From Latrodectus hesperus (taxonomy: Eukaryota; Arthropoda; Arachnida; Araneae; Theridiidae), in the NCBI GenBank assembly GCA_037975125.1, contig CM075862.1, positions 46,216,277 to 46,280,276 on the forward strand: 64,000 nucleotides of DNA, in the 5' to 3' direction. The notes under the pieces are model-generated. The model was not told where the DNA came from and searched no databases. It worked only from the letters and a program-made list of their open reading frames with translations. The translations under genes were made by a program, and so were the position numbers. Of this stretch, positions 39,241-51,250 are shown one piece after another. Each line of letters begins with the position of its first letter. The first letter of the stretch is position 1.

Positions 39241-42121
39241 ATTGTCTAAAGATTCTTATAAATTAAAGTGCTAAATTCAATTATATTTACTTCTTGGTGC
39301 AATTGTATTTTATTTTAAAGACGTTTAAATGCAGTTTAATCAAAATTATTAAATCAGTAAATTCAAATATGTACACAATGATCATCTCACTCTCCGGAAT
39401 AGATATGGTAAAAGTATCAAACATTAACCTATCTACGGCAATAAAAAGGTAAGACTATTAGGGTAGTATATTTTTTTATATAAAAGACAACATTGCCTCA
39501 AAAGTAGGTTTCTGTAATTTAGAAATCAGGACCAATCACAAGATTTCCGTATTGGTTTTTCAACCTTCAGGGGTAAAACTTCACTGGATGAATATTGCAA
39601 CCATGATATATTTTATGTGCTTTTGCTTCATTAGAGGAAACGTCAAATTTTGGTTGAGGTGCGTAAAGTACCTGTTATCTTTCGGTAGCCAAAACGATGC
39701 TTTTCTAAATCAAATTGTCACGGTCTTCTAATAAAACATTATAGAATGCAATTTTCAATAACATTTATTGAATAAAAATCAGAAAAATGTAAGGAAAGAA
39801 TTCATTTAATTGTTCAAAATTTAATTTGGCAAATGTCACGTTTACATACATCATTCTCATTTCCACATTTCAGTTCTACAATTAAAAATATATTGGAATG
39901 AGTGTTTGTGACAGGATCATATTGATATAAATAAAAAAATATTAAATTGAAAATGAAAGAAAAATTTGTCATTGTGTGCTGGTAAATTGCATAGTGACAA
40001 ATGCGACCTAAAATTAACATGCATAATCACAAATAACATTCTTTTTAAAGAAAACTGTTTTAAAAATTTAAAATAACTCGTTATTTCTAAATACACATAT
40101 AAAGATAAATAACTTTGTTCATTAAGGCAAAGTTAAAAACATTTGGCAGTTAAAAAAATTAAAGATGATTAATGATGCAATTGCACAGAAGTGAAAATAT
40201 TCAAATTTGGTGACAAAGTAGCTTTATAATTATACATGAATATACAGTTACTATAGCTATAAAACTTAACTTTCAGATTTTAACTAAATTCTTTATGACA
40301 TTAAGAGCCTTTCTTACTAATATTTGTATGGCTTATCATAACTATTTGCAGTTATGCATTGTTAAACCTAATATAAAAATTTGAATGCGAGAAAAATTTA
40401 TTCAAAGTTACAAAAATGGAAACTAAGCAGTTGATAAAAATTTAAAAATTAGTGCTTAATTTATAGAGACATATTATGATTCTTAATATCCCATCATTAT
40501 CTTTTCACAGTAAATAATTCTGAAAATCTTAGTGTTCAAGAAGTAGCTTTTTGTTTAATAAGGTTAAAGCGTCTAACTCTGATTTTATAGTTATTTTTAA
40601 TACCTATGAATATAGAAAAGTAACAGTTTTTTTAGAAATTATATGAATGATTATAAAATTATAAGTTTATACTTTTAGTGTATAAATATAAACAAAAATG
40701 ACAATAAATTGATATGTAAGGAAATAGGATAATAATAGTATTAACTGTATAAGCTTTTTGTCCATTGATATAAACTTATTTTAATAAAAATGAACTTACA
40801 TAATATGCAGTTTAAACTTCAGATGAATAAGTAAGCAACTAACTTTGTTGAATTCTTCATTTATTCTTTCAATGATGAACAAAATTCTCTTCATAGGTAT
40901 TTCGGTGTAGAATTAGGTACCCTTTGGTTTGGCGAAAAATTTGGCGATGCAATTCAATTTCTGGTAACCTTGGTATATATCTTTGTATAGCTTTTGTTTA
41001 ATGCAGGCTTTGTCTACCTTGGCTTCAAAAAAGTTGCTGAACTACCAAGGAGTGCCTGATTGTAAACTTTTACCGATATTATTACTTATCCGAATAATTA
41101 TAAGAAAAACCATTTAATAAATAGAAAAGGATATTTTCTTAAAAACAATTAGCACAAGAGTTTAAAATTTTAGTAAAAAAAAACATATTTTTGCAAAAAA
41201 CAATAATTATGATGTTTATTTTGACTATTTATTTTAATAAAATAACTTGAAAATTTTAATCTGAATTTCATTTTTGTTGTATTCTAAAGGCTTCCATAAT
41301 ATCAAGTAAAATAATTAAAGTACATAACTTATAATAAAAAATGTCCTGTAGCTTTTGTTTAAACGCGATCCTCTTTACTTTCATTCAGTTTTCTGGAAAA
41401 ACAGGAATTTTATCTCATTTTCTCTCACGAAGGTAAAAGTAATCCTCTACTTCGGTATCTCCCACCTGTATTATATGATTACGTCAGGAAAAATTTCATT
41501 ATATTTCTACACTTCCCTAGAGTGCGATTTCACTGGAAGTATCCAGGAGTTTACACCTGGAATAGGAACCCGGAACGACACATTCCAGAACTTTCCCCAT
41601 CCCAGAAGGACTCTATTTCACTTTCTCGCATCTTATTTCATCACCGTGCCTTCTGCTTTTACACTTTTAGCTACGTGCGTTTAATTTTCCTTTTTAAAAA
41701 AATAAGGCGAAAATTCAGGTGACTTTTGTTTATATTTTCAGGTGTCTAAATATATACGATTAATATAGTTACACCAAAACGCGATTTGAATGCATTGAGG
41801 AATCATATTTAAGGAGGGAAAAATTTTTCATTACTTTAATTTCATTGTTCTTCTATTGTTGTTAGAGAGAGTGAGAGATAATATTTTTTATTCCTGTAAT
41901 TGAATATCTTGAGGAAAATATTTTACTCACAGAATACCGTTTGAGAAAATGCATTATATGCTTTAATCCAAATTATAAATTTATATTTTTTAATATAATT
42001 TATTATAATTTTTTATATTAATATTTTTATATAATTATAATATTAATATTTCATAACGCTTGTGTCTACCAGGAAAACAAACTTTATCAGCAATAAAAGG
42101 AATAGAATTAAGGGCTTTTAT
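39241..42121. other. AT-rich intergenic DNA (2.9 kb)
   Basis: Nothing recognised except the short ORF at 41355-41684. The stretch 41440-41660 has somewhat more GC than its surroundings and may be part of an old element. Confidence 0.5.
41355..41684 (+). CDS. Unrecognised 109-codon ORF, probably chance
   Basis: The frame gives an aromatic-rich product with no domain or signal peptide that I recognise. It overlaps a GC-richer island containing 'gtttacacctggaataggaac'. A second open frame of 66 codons overlaps it in another phase, which argues against selection on this one. No promoter, splice or poly-A context is evident. Confidence 0.12.
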   Translation: MFKRDPLYFHSVFWKNRNFISFSLTKVKVILYFGISHLYYMITSGKISLYFYTSLECDFTGSIQEFTPGIGTRNDTFQNFPHPRRTLFHFLASYFITVPSAFTLLATCV

Positions 42122-42356
42122 ATAATGAGGCATCCAGTGGGTGTGCCATAGGACCCCCGAAACTGGGTGGGTTCCAGTAATATACAAACGCATAACTGAC
42201 TTGCCACCACAGAGGTATCATTTCACTTGGACGGCATTGTGCGACAAACATGTTTTACGTGTTCCGTCGCCATTACCGAACGCGACGGATCTTCGATTGG
42301 GTTGGAATCCGAACTCACTACATTTTCATAATGAGAAGAACCACGGCGAACTTATT
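42122..42356 (-). mobile_element. SINE-B copy 4 (tRNA-derived)
   Basis: The minus-strand head reads CGCCGTGGTTCTTCTCATTATG, then GTAGTGAGTTCGGATTCC (degraded box B), then AGATCCGTCGCGTTCGGTAATGG. It shares GTGAAATGATACCTC with copy 3. The 3' tail GCACACCCACTGGATGCC parallels the 'cccattgggtggcc' tail of copy 1. Confidence 0.78.
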
Positions 42357-43080
42357 TTATTAACATAAACAGATGAATAAATCAAAGAGTGAGGTATTTA
42401 AAATTTTTGCATTAATTTGCAACAAATGTTGCAAATATATTTGAATAATGATTACTCTATAATGATTGTGAAACTTCTAAGGAAAAATGGTTATATTAAA
42501 TTAATTCAAAGATAAAATGAACTTTATAAATGCTTTCCACATTTTGTTATTTAGTTTCCTTATTTCATAACATTATATAATTTCTTATTTTATTGTAATT
42601 TCTTTCAAAATACTTTGTAACTAAAATTATTTGGTCACAAAATTCATTTACAATGACATGTTCTACAATATCAAATAGTTTTTATTAATGTAACCAGAGC
42701 AATTAATAAAAATATGTATATAAAAATGCATTAGTTTGCAACAGTTAAAAAATTGTTTCAAAAATTTAAAAAAATTATTATTCTAAAATAGTCCTTTTGT
42801 CTTGAAAGATTCAAATCTAAATAATGAACTAAAGAACATTAAAAGGATAATAACATTAAAATGTTTCTTTTTATTCATAATAATTAAGTTTATTTTTTAC
42901 ATTTGCTCGTCATTATGTCATTGCTGCTCATTTTATGAACTTCTTTTGCGGATAAATCAAAAATTCTTGTTCATAAAATTCAACAGAGTAAAAATATTTA
43001 TAAGATCATTAATTTTTTTTATAAGGGATGAGAAATGGATCAATATGTGAAAAATTTAAAATTGTTACTTTTTTGTTATT
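42357..43080. other. AT-rich intergenic DNA
   Basis: The 82-codon ORF 42802-43050 is Ile/Phe/Lys-rich and matches nothing known. No other feature. Confidence 0.5.
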
Positions 43081-43325
43081 AACCATAAAGCGGTTGTCTC
43101 TTTCGGTCTAGCTAAGAATATGGCTGTATCACTTTATTACAATTCTCATTGGTTTAAAATATCCATGACATCAGATAATGTTTCATTTACGTCACATCGT
43201 ATTGAGATGGTACCGTAAATCCAACTTGTCCACGAATTTGCTCCTGCCTTTAAATCGCATTCTTTGAGTGGCAGCAAACAAGACGAACTTCATCAATGAA
43301 TGTCTGAGAATATTGTCAAAGTCAC
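43081..43325 (+). repeat. Dispersed repeat G, copy 1
   Basis: Starts 'ttaaccataaa' and shares with 59461-59715 (same strand) and 47608-47792 (opposite strand) the blocks 'ctttattacaa.tctcattggtttaaaatat', 'cagataatgtttcat.tacgtcacatcg', and 'gagtggcagcaaacaa'. The CRE-like site is mutated here to TGACATCA (43166-43173). A second 'catgacttcagataatgtacc' echo lies at 43356-43376. Confidence 0.75.
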
Positions 43326-44689
43326 GCTTGTTTTGCCACGTTTTGTGTATGCTGTCATGACTTCAGATAATGTACCTCAAAAAACTTCCTAAAACTAGGA
43401 TGTTTTGGTTTCACTTGTTGCAACTAAACAAGTTTCTACAGTTTGGCCTCTAGGAATATCTCAGTCCTACTTTATACGATTTTTTTTAAAAATCAGGATT
43501 TACAGAACTTTAATATAAAGCTAAATTGTAATACCAGAATATATACATTTCTAATAAAATAAACAGGTAGCTATAATCTTAATGCTTACGAAGCACATTA
43601 AAGATGCTTCTTTTATTCACAGGTGATGGGAATTTTTGAAAAAAAATATTACTATTTAAGACGTACCGTATCTGTTCAGGTGTTAAAGCTGGATGATCAC
43701 ATGAAAAGAAAGACGAGACCAAACTGAGCGATATATAGAGCAAACTAAACTGTCTCCTTGACATTTACTATATCACTCAAAGAGCACACATTGAGTATCG
43801 ATAGTATGGATGTCAAACGTGGACACCTACGGGTTTTTTTCATGTATAATTCATTGTAGACACCCAATTATGTTCCGAAATGAACACTTCGGAAACTTGA
43901 TAATTCTTTGGTAATAAACCTGTGGCATCATTCGGTGTTGTATTTAATAGCATTATTCTCGGTGCTAGAGCATATACAAGGCCAGTTAGACCAACATATG
44001 TACACTGTAATTTAATAAAATCGAATTGTATTAACTCCTACAATAGACTAGAATGCTAATAATGCGCTTAAGAGCATATAAAATACAGAAAGTTAAAAGC
44101 TCTGTACGAAAAAATATTTATTTAATTAGGAAGTTTAAAACAGAAATTATTTAATATAAATTATAAAGGCTGTCACATTTTATTGAATTGGTAGTATATA
44201 TATATTCGAATATTTTCAAGTTAAAAATTCCGGAGAAAATATAGATATTGGATTTTGAAATAAAATATTTATTTTCAACTATAAATACGAACCAATCTGC
44301 AGGGTAATATAGGTATTGTAAAATGCATAATAAATGTCGGAATTAAATTGTATGTACAACATGTTAAGTAATATAGTCATATATTTATTTTTATTTAGTC
44401 AGTCTTGCTTACTATGTGTATTGTAAATTTTTATCTGTAAAAAATGCATTTGTATACTATTCGAGTTCACTTAAAAGTTTGCGATTGATTTGCAAAGTAT
44501 TGTGATTTATTTTGGCGATAAAAAAGTTTTAAGGTGTTTTTTTTGTTAATATAAGCAGGATAAAACTTAAATATATCTCCAAAATTATATCTGAGAAGAA
44601 TGCCAATGTCGCTACAATATTTATATCTGAATGACTGTTTTCATTTTTATTCACGAGAAGATAGAAAGTTTCTTAGGAATTATGTTCTA
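43326..44689. other. AT-rich intergenic DNA
   Basis: No gene is recognised; 43579-43764 is a 61-codon minus-strand ORF without known motif. The palindromic 'cgaaatgaacacttcgg' lies near 43875. Confidence 0.5.
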
Positions 44690-44885
44690 TAAAGATGGCA
44701 ATCGCTTGAGAGCGTAGGAGTGTGGGTTCGATTCCCACCATGGCCCTGGGTATTTTCTTCGTTATTCTTCTGTGGTTGTTCATCTGTCATTGTGCTATTT
44801 GTCCTAATATCGACGAAGACTTACAAGCGGATCTCAAGAATCAAGCATACAAGTCTGAATATATGTAATGTAATAAATAAAATAA
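44690..44885 (+). mobile_element. SINE-E (tRNA-derived) with A-rich tail
   Basis: The tRNA-like head has a perfect box B (GGTTCGATTCC at 44725-44735) inside GTGGGTTCGATTCCCACC, which forms a T-arm-like stem. The box A region is degraded. The body ends in an (ATAAA)n-type tail at about 44870-44900. No sister copy is seen in the window and no target duplication was found. Confidence 0.65.
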
Positions 44886-44899
44886 AATAAAAATATAAA

Positions 44900-45492
44900 G
44901 ATAGCAAAATAAATAAAAAAAGATTAAAATTGAAAAAAAAAAAAGAAAATTTTGGTTGTTGGCGTAAGCAAGGCATTAGTCTTAAGATTTAAAAAAAATT
45001 GTTTATAGATATTGCAATTATTAATTCAGAATTCTTTTAATTAATGAAGTTTTAAAAATTATTTAAATATTGATTTTTTTAAATCGTCCTTGTCGATTTA
45101 AACTAACCCTAAAGAGGATGTTTTGTCTCGTCGTTTTCATTTTGCTTTTGTTCTCTTCAATTTTCAACGTGTTCAATTTTGGAAGCAATATCGTGGTTGG
45201 ATCCAAGCAGAGCCCACACTTTTGTCACGAAGGATTTTGGTTGGTAATAGTTGTGGCTTGCACCAATCTTGATAACCCTACTTCGTTACACTTGATATGG
45301 TAAATGAAACTATTTTTGGAATTTTGTTCTGGTTTGACACTTCTTACAGTTTGGCACCAAGGATTTTACCCATTATCGTTTAAGATTTGAAAACTAATTA
45401 TTTATATTGGGACATATTCTTGAAAGTAAATGGTATTTGATATATTTCCATGCACGATTTAAACTCTAGCATCTTTATTAGTTATCCATTTC
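44900..45492. other. Unassigned DNA
   Basis: A 77-codon plus-strand ORF (45070-45303) begins with a hydrophobic stretch (LVVFILLLFSSIF) that could be a membrane or signal segment. There is no family match and it is probably chance. Confidence 0.35.
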
Positions 45493-45746
45493 GGCACAAG
45501 TGCCGTATAATCCATGCGCCAAATTCTGAGAGTGGCGATTTTTTGGCGGAATTTCTTATGTATCTGGCAACCTTGTTTTTGTTATGTCATTCATATGGAG
45601 ACTTATAAGAATTATGCAGAAAATTCTGTATTGGTAACCCTAATATTTATGTCATCGCGCACGTCACGATACATCATTTTGGCAACATTTCTTCATCGTC
45701 AAAAGAATTTAGAATTTGGAATCATGGATTATACGGCACCTGTGCC
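45493..45746. repeat. 254-bp segment bounded by 24-bp inverted repeats
   Basis: GGCACAAGTGCCGTATAATC (and ATG; 45493-45516) pairs with CATGGATTATACGGCACCTG (and TGCC; 45723-45746) at 23 of 24 positions. Each arm also contains its own GGCAC..GTGCC palindrome. The interior has several 'ggcaac' motifs like those in repeat F. A MITE or foldback element is possible. No flanking duplication was identified. Confidence 0.65.
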
Positions 45747-46582
45747 TTATTTAGAGCAGCAGGTAATTGTCATGATGTTTGAAAAGTTTTGGAACTAGTA
45801 GGATATCTCCTTATTGGCAACCATTGCCACTTTTTTTCGTCGCCAAGTTAGGCACATGTTTTTCCACTCTAGGATTTTTCCTAAGCTCCAAAAATGTGCA
45901 TTTTAGAAAATTTTAAATCACATAATAGTATACAAAATCTAAAAAAGCATTAATAAAAAAATGAATAAAACTTTTTTTGTTTGTTGGGTTTGCCTTCTCT
46001 TCAAAACAACCGATAAAAGAGATAAGTATATAGCAATGACTTACTTGATATGATGTCAAGCTCACCTGTCGAATATGCTCGGTGATATTATGGAAAAACT
46101 AATAAGTAAAATATAATAATGAATCAACAAAAATATATAAGAAAAAAATAACAAACAAATAAAAAGAAACTGGAAATAAAGAACAGTTTACGACATTGAA
46201 AATATAAAAGAAAAAAGTATATATTTAAGAAAAATATATCATGAATAAACCAAATAAAAAAGATATAAATAATAAATAAGCAAAAAGAAATTGGAAAAAA
46301 GATCAGTATATGATGTTTGGATGCTGGCGATAACGAAACAGAACAACAAACGTAGAACTAAAAGCTAGGTTAGGTTTCGACAAAAACTGTTTGGTAGCTT
46401 TATGCTCATAGGCTAATAGCTCGCATTGAGTAAGATTAAGTTTTTATTTGAAACCTAAACAAAATTGATGGATTGATGATTTTGAAAAAAAATGACAATC
46501 AAAACTAAAAGATAAGCACGGCGTTTGTTTGACAAATGAAGGGGAAAATAGGCCGCTTGGAAACACAAAGACGAGAAAAAAA
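45747..46582. other. AT-rich intergenic DNA
   Basis: Nothing recognised; A-rich imperfect repeats such as 'aaagaaactgga' and 'agaaattggaa' occur at 46160-46300. Confidence 0.5.
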
Positions 46583-47038
46583 TTAGAGTCTATTAATTTG
46601 TTTCGAAAAGGAAATTGTTGCGTCAATTTTTTCTTTAGGACTTGTTGACAAATCTAAGGTCCAAGATAAAGAAAGAGCTCCGATACCAACTTTTTCTCTT
46701 AAAGAATTTCTTGCATGATCATATCGAGGACTCGATAGCATTATGTGATCCATGGTTTCTCTTTCTCCACAAGAGCATTTATCAGTTGAAGAAAGTCTGA
46801 ATTTATGTAATTTAGCATGTGTCGGAAAGGATCTAAGTCTAACTCTAACTAGCCACACTTCTTTAAGGCGAGAATTAATATAATAGCGGAGAATTTTCGT
46901 GAGAACCATCAGCGGGAAACAGGAAAATGAAGAACTTAGTAATACCACTTTTCCGCAGCTTACTGGATTAGTTGTGGAATAGAATCTTTGAAAGTCAATA
47001 ATCTTGAAGGGTTTATTTTTTGAATGCGCAAATCGCAA
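46583..47038 (-). pseudogene. LINE ORF2 C-terminal fragment
   Basis: An open frame of 151 codons. Its latter part reads INSRLKEVWLVRVRLRSFPT, then LHKFRLSSTDKCSCGERETM, then DHIMLSSPRYDHARNSLRE. The 'L.KF.L..TD.C.CG..ET..H....CP.Y...R..L' pattern is the domain after RNase H in I/Jockey/R1-type LINEs; one of the usual Cys is Ser here. The first ~50 residues are not recognisable as RNase H. No ATG context or complete element was found, so the copy is truncated, yet this stretch has kept its frame. Confidence 0.8.
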
Positions 47039-47380
47039 TACGTGTAAATCATTTCAGTCTCTGCTTCAGTCATTTTAAATCCATAATTTTGAAAAAAATT
47101 TAAAAAAAAATTTAAAAAAAGAATAAACTAAAAATTTAAATAGTAAAAACAAAAGAACAAAAATTTTCAATCTTAGTCAATCAAACACAAAGCCAAAGTC
47201 AGACGATAATTTCAACACGAAGAAGAAAAAGTGTCACAGAAAACGTCAAATAATGATAAAACAATCAGAGTTCAAAATTTACGTATTTCGCAATTTAGAA
47301 CAATCCGCCATTTTTTTCAACAAAAAGTTCGAACTAAAAGTAAAACGAAAACTTCAAAATGCTGTTGACACTGAAAATAA

Positions 47381-47520
47381 CCATATATATGACGTAGAAA
47401 TGATGTAAAACATGAGCAAAACCAAATCTGGCAACTAAAATATCTGAAAAATAACAAAAATTTAAATTGGCAACAGGATAATCAAAACCAAGGATTTGGC
47501 AAGAAATCACTTGGGGGCGG
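47381..47520 (+). repeat. Dispersed repeat F, copy 2
   Basis: Aligns with 11919-12083 in the same orientation through 'aaaacatgag.aaaa', 'ctggcaac', 'aaattggcaac', 'ataatcaaaac.aagga' and 'tttggc..gaaatc'. The foldback that precedes copy 1 is absent. Confidence 0.65.
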
Positions 47521-47607
47521 AATATTATAATTAGACCAAATTTTTTCATTGGAAAAACTATCATTAAAAATTATTTAAAATTACTGAAAATTATGAATAG
47601 ATTTTTT

Positions 47608-47792
47608 CTTATAGCCGACGACACTCAGACAGATGCTTGTAAACTTCCCCTTCCTTGCTGCCACTCGCATTACGTGGATGAAATGTCTGACGTCATGGAT
47701 ATTTTAAACCAATGACAATTTTAATAAAGTAGCGTTGTCAGGATCTCAACGGGAACGAAAGAAACAAACGCTCTATGGTTAATAATATATAA
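47608..47792 (-). repeat. Dispersed repeat G, copy 2
   Basis: The reverse complement starts 'tattaaccata', contains 'ctttattaaaattgtcattggttt', an intact TGACGTCA (47688-47695) and 'cgagtggcagcaa'. Compared with copies 1 and 3 it has a deletion of about 50 bp between the CRE-like site and 'gagtggcagcaa'. Confidence 0.75.
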
Positions 47793-50458
47793 GGAAGTTT
47801 GACTTTTGGATAATAATTTGGCTATATTATTCTTAACATAACTCATATTTTTAATTTTAAACAATTGTACTTAATTCTTCGTATGATTATATTTTATAAT
47901 GTAAACTGTAAAGCTATTTTAATCTGTATTAATCAGGGCATGTCTATATTATGTGACTGCACAAATGTAGTAAAATTTAAATGAAACCAAAAACAGTTTT
48001 GTTTTTTAATAAGACATTAAGAAAATTTAAAATTGTGGGTTATATTAAAATAATATATTTGAAAACTTAATTTTTATTTTTTTAATTTTTCATTGTATAT
48101 TATTTTTAATATAATGAATGATTATATTTTATTATGTATTTTACGATCAAAATATCTTTGGTATATTTTATCCCGCAATTTTATAATGCTTCCTTATCTA
48201 AATTTAGTAGCTATAAATAGCAAATCTTGATCACAAATTTTATTTAAGTCAATGTTTTCAATGACTTTAAAGCTAATATTATTTTCGCGAAATTCTGATT
48301 TATGCGTCTCAAGTCTGAAAACTCGACTCGTTTACAGGTTTCAACAGCTTTCATTCATATCAAAGTAAAATGTTTTGCAATATCCTTACAAATATTTTTT
48401 TCATCATGAATCCCTTCCATATCAAAGAAAAATCTTAATGAAATTCAATATCACCATCCCAACTATCAGCTTTTTAAAAATAGCTCCGCTACTGACTTCA
48501 AATACATTTTGAAGCTAAGTTTTCGATTAAAATATAATATATCAATTTATGACTACCTTCTATGCGTGGATTTCAACAAATTCTAATGGCTTTTACTTTT
48601 CCTTCCTCGTCCTCATCAGCACGATATTATAAAAAACATATTTTAAGAGTTTTTAGCCATGTTTTATATTTTAACAACTTTATGACGGAAGAAAGAGTAT
48701 TGAATCATTTTAGCAGAATTTCTTTGCGGAAACTTAAGATCAAATAAAATCCTTGTGTCAAATATTTTTATTTTATTTTTGATTTTCTTTATTAAAACTT
48801 CAAGATTTTATAATGGAATTTGAGCAAAGTGATTTAAAATTTGAATAAAATTTTCACTGCATTTGCTAAGAAATGAAATGATTTCAATAAAATTTTAATT
48901 TGATTAGCAATTTTAGAGTTTTTATTCAGCTATAAATAATTATTCAATATAAAAATTCTGAGATAAAAATTTTAATCACTTCAAATATTCAAATTGAAAA
49001 ATTAAAATAATATTTATATATTTTGCAAAATTTTGTTATTAATATATTATTTTTAAGAAAATAATTTAGAATATAGTTAACATATAGTCTATAACTAAAT
49101 ACCACAGTAACAGCGAAACATTATTATAAACTATTAATAAAAACAGTTATGATAATTAAATCAATATAAATCGTTCTGAGCATGTATAATGAATGTAGTG
49201 CAGGTTGATACAAAATCCTTCAATATTTAGAAGCTACTGAAAAGGACTCACACAATTTATTATTAATATAAAAATTTATAAAAAATAAATAAAAAAAGTC
49301 AAAACAAAAAAATTAAGATAAAAAGTCATCAATAAATTTAAAATTGCATAAAAACTGCATGTTTAGGAAAGGTTTTAAGATATTTTAATTATTTTGATTT
49401 AATTTTGATTAGATTTTTGAAATCATCTAAACTTCTCATTTTTTTGCGGTAAAGTAGGGTATATTGCTTAAAGTTTTCGGGTAAAAATTTACAATCGGGT
49501 AATCCTTAATTCTTTGGTGAATTTTGACACCAAGATAGGTTTCAACATGCGACTAACAAGATGGCGAACGCACAAAAGCTATGCAAAGATAGAGTAATCT
49601 GAGTTACTAAAAATTGAATTTTATCTCCACGATGTATTGCCAAATTTTTCTCCAAAGTAAAGGGTACACGATTTTACACTGAAACCAGTTTTTGTAGGTT
49701 TTGAAATCAAAAGATCACCATCAAAAATTGAATAATAAAATTCAACAGAGAGAGAAGTCATATAATTACATAATTTTCTTAAAATGGCAAAATCAATTTT
49801 TTTCAGTAGGGCGGAGTATAATCTTAAAAACACTGTAATTTTACATTAATTTTTTTTCAATTTATTAGAAAAATTTAAATTAAAAGTATTATCGTTCAAG
49901 GTTATTTCAAACCAACTCTTCTTTCCTTTCCCTTTTTAAAGATGGGAGATCTTTTTTTTGGTTCCTGCTTCTAAATTTTAAGATTCTTTCTCCAGAATGC
50001 TGTATGCTAGAGCAACAACAACACATCAATGGATGTTAGTACAAGTAATTAAGCAGAAATATAAGAAGATATTTCGATAAACATTCACACCATTTTCATT
50101 TTTCAAAACCAAATTCTTTTTCTACCAGCTCATTAAATGTGAATTTATATTCTAATTCTTCTTTATTTCATAATGCACAAAAGTGTTTTCTGCTAAGGTG
50201 AATGAGATTGAACTTTTTACAAGATAGATCCAAATTATCTAAAAATTTAATTCCTCGATGATTCAGCACATTTAGAATTGCAACTACAATGTAGAACTGG
50301 GCAAAAATCACAAAGAAGTCAAATTCTGCTAGAAAATGCTCTTCAATTCCTGTTTTGGATGACTCTCCATAACTTTGTTAAAGTGTTACAAGAGATCCTC
50401 TTAAAGTATTCCAATATAAACTTGTAGTGAATGTACTGCCTTTTGAAATGAAATGTAC
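47793..50458. other. AT-rich intergenic DNA (2.7 kb)
   Basis: No recognised gene, repeat family or RNA. Confidence 0.55.
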
Positions 50459-50734
50459 TGTTGTTGCTGTTGTCGTATGCCAGCTAGGCTAGCATTATGG
50501 GGTGCGATGCTCCACTTTTTCCAACTGAACCATATTAAGGTGACGAGTCTGACTTTCTCAGTACACACTTGTCATAGGAACCCGTTTATAGGGTAGGCAA
50601 CCATTCACACGAGAAAAGGACAAAGACAGGATAGATAGAGAGAGAGAGAGTACATCCATTTCCGAACCGGGATTCGAACCCAGGACCTCCCTATCCGCAG
50701 TCAGGCACGCTGACCACTAGACAAGTTGGGCGAC
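50459..50734 (-). mobile_element. SINE-C copy 2 with 8-bp target duplication
   Basis: Minus-strand head: TGTCTAGTGGTCA (box A, 50711-50723) and GGTTCGAATCC (perfect box B, 50670-50680). The middle shares 'cctataaacgggttcc' with copy 1. The interior contains a (CT)n run. aaatgtac occurs at 50451-50458 and 50735-50742, a likely target-site duplication that delimits the element. Confidence 0.88.
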
Positions 50735-51027
50735 AAATGTACGGACGTTTTGGCTTAATGAGCGGTCAATGGAAGAGTATGAATGGGAACACATCATTGA
50801 TTTTAAATTGAATACTATTTAAATTAATATTATCATAGTGTGACTCAGACAATCTTTTGTAGACAACATAAAATACAATTGGACGCGCATTTGAAACCTT
50901 AAAAATCAGACCCCTTTTATGGGCCATAAAGTAGACTTTGCATTTTAAAAGTGAAATTATTAAGTTTTTGCATATAATACATTGCAAACAAAACTAATTT
51001 TGTACATTGTAAAGTAAATGAGAGGGG

Positions 51028-51250
51028 CTCACTGAAGCCTAATGGTAAGACGCCACTCTTCAGAGCAGAGGTCTTTGGGTTTGATGCCAGTCACTGTTAT
51101 ACAAAGGAAATTGATATTCCGCTTATGTCTACTGCATGAACATCAGTCGGAGAGATTGCATGTGATTTTTGCAGGACTCATTCCCTTTCCCTCATCTATG
51201 TAAAGTGCTACAGGAAGGCAATTGTGCGAAGGGTGCTAATATCACAAATA
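51028..51250 (+). mobile_element. SINE-D (tRNA-derived), single copy here
   Basis: The head GGCTCACTGAAGCCTAATGG has a box A-like part and GGGTTTGATGCC a degraded box B, about 40 nt apart. The body (to about 51250) differs from SINE-A, B and C. It lies 290 bp after SINE-C copy 2. No target duplication found. Confidence 0.6.

Noticed and set aside
44690..44760. Real tRNA gene based on the perfect T-arm stem
   Set aside because: D-arm and anticodon-arm pairing and a terminator-bearing end are missing, and an A-rich SINE tail follows.
50660..50734. True tRNA gene on the minus strand
   Set aside because: Same reasoning: it is part of a delimited SINE-C copy with a sister copy at 10933-11222.
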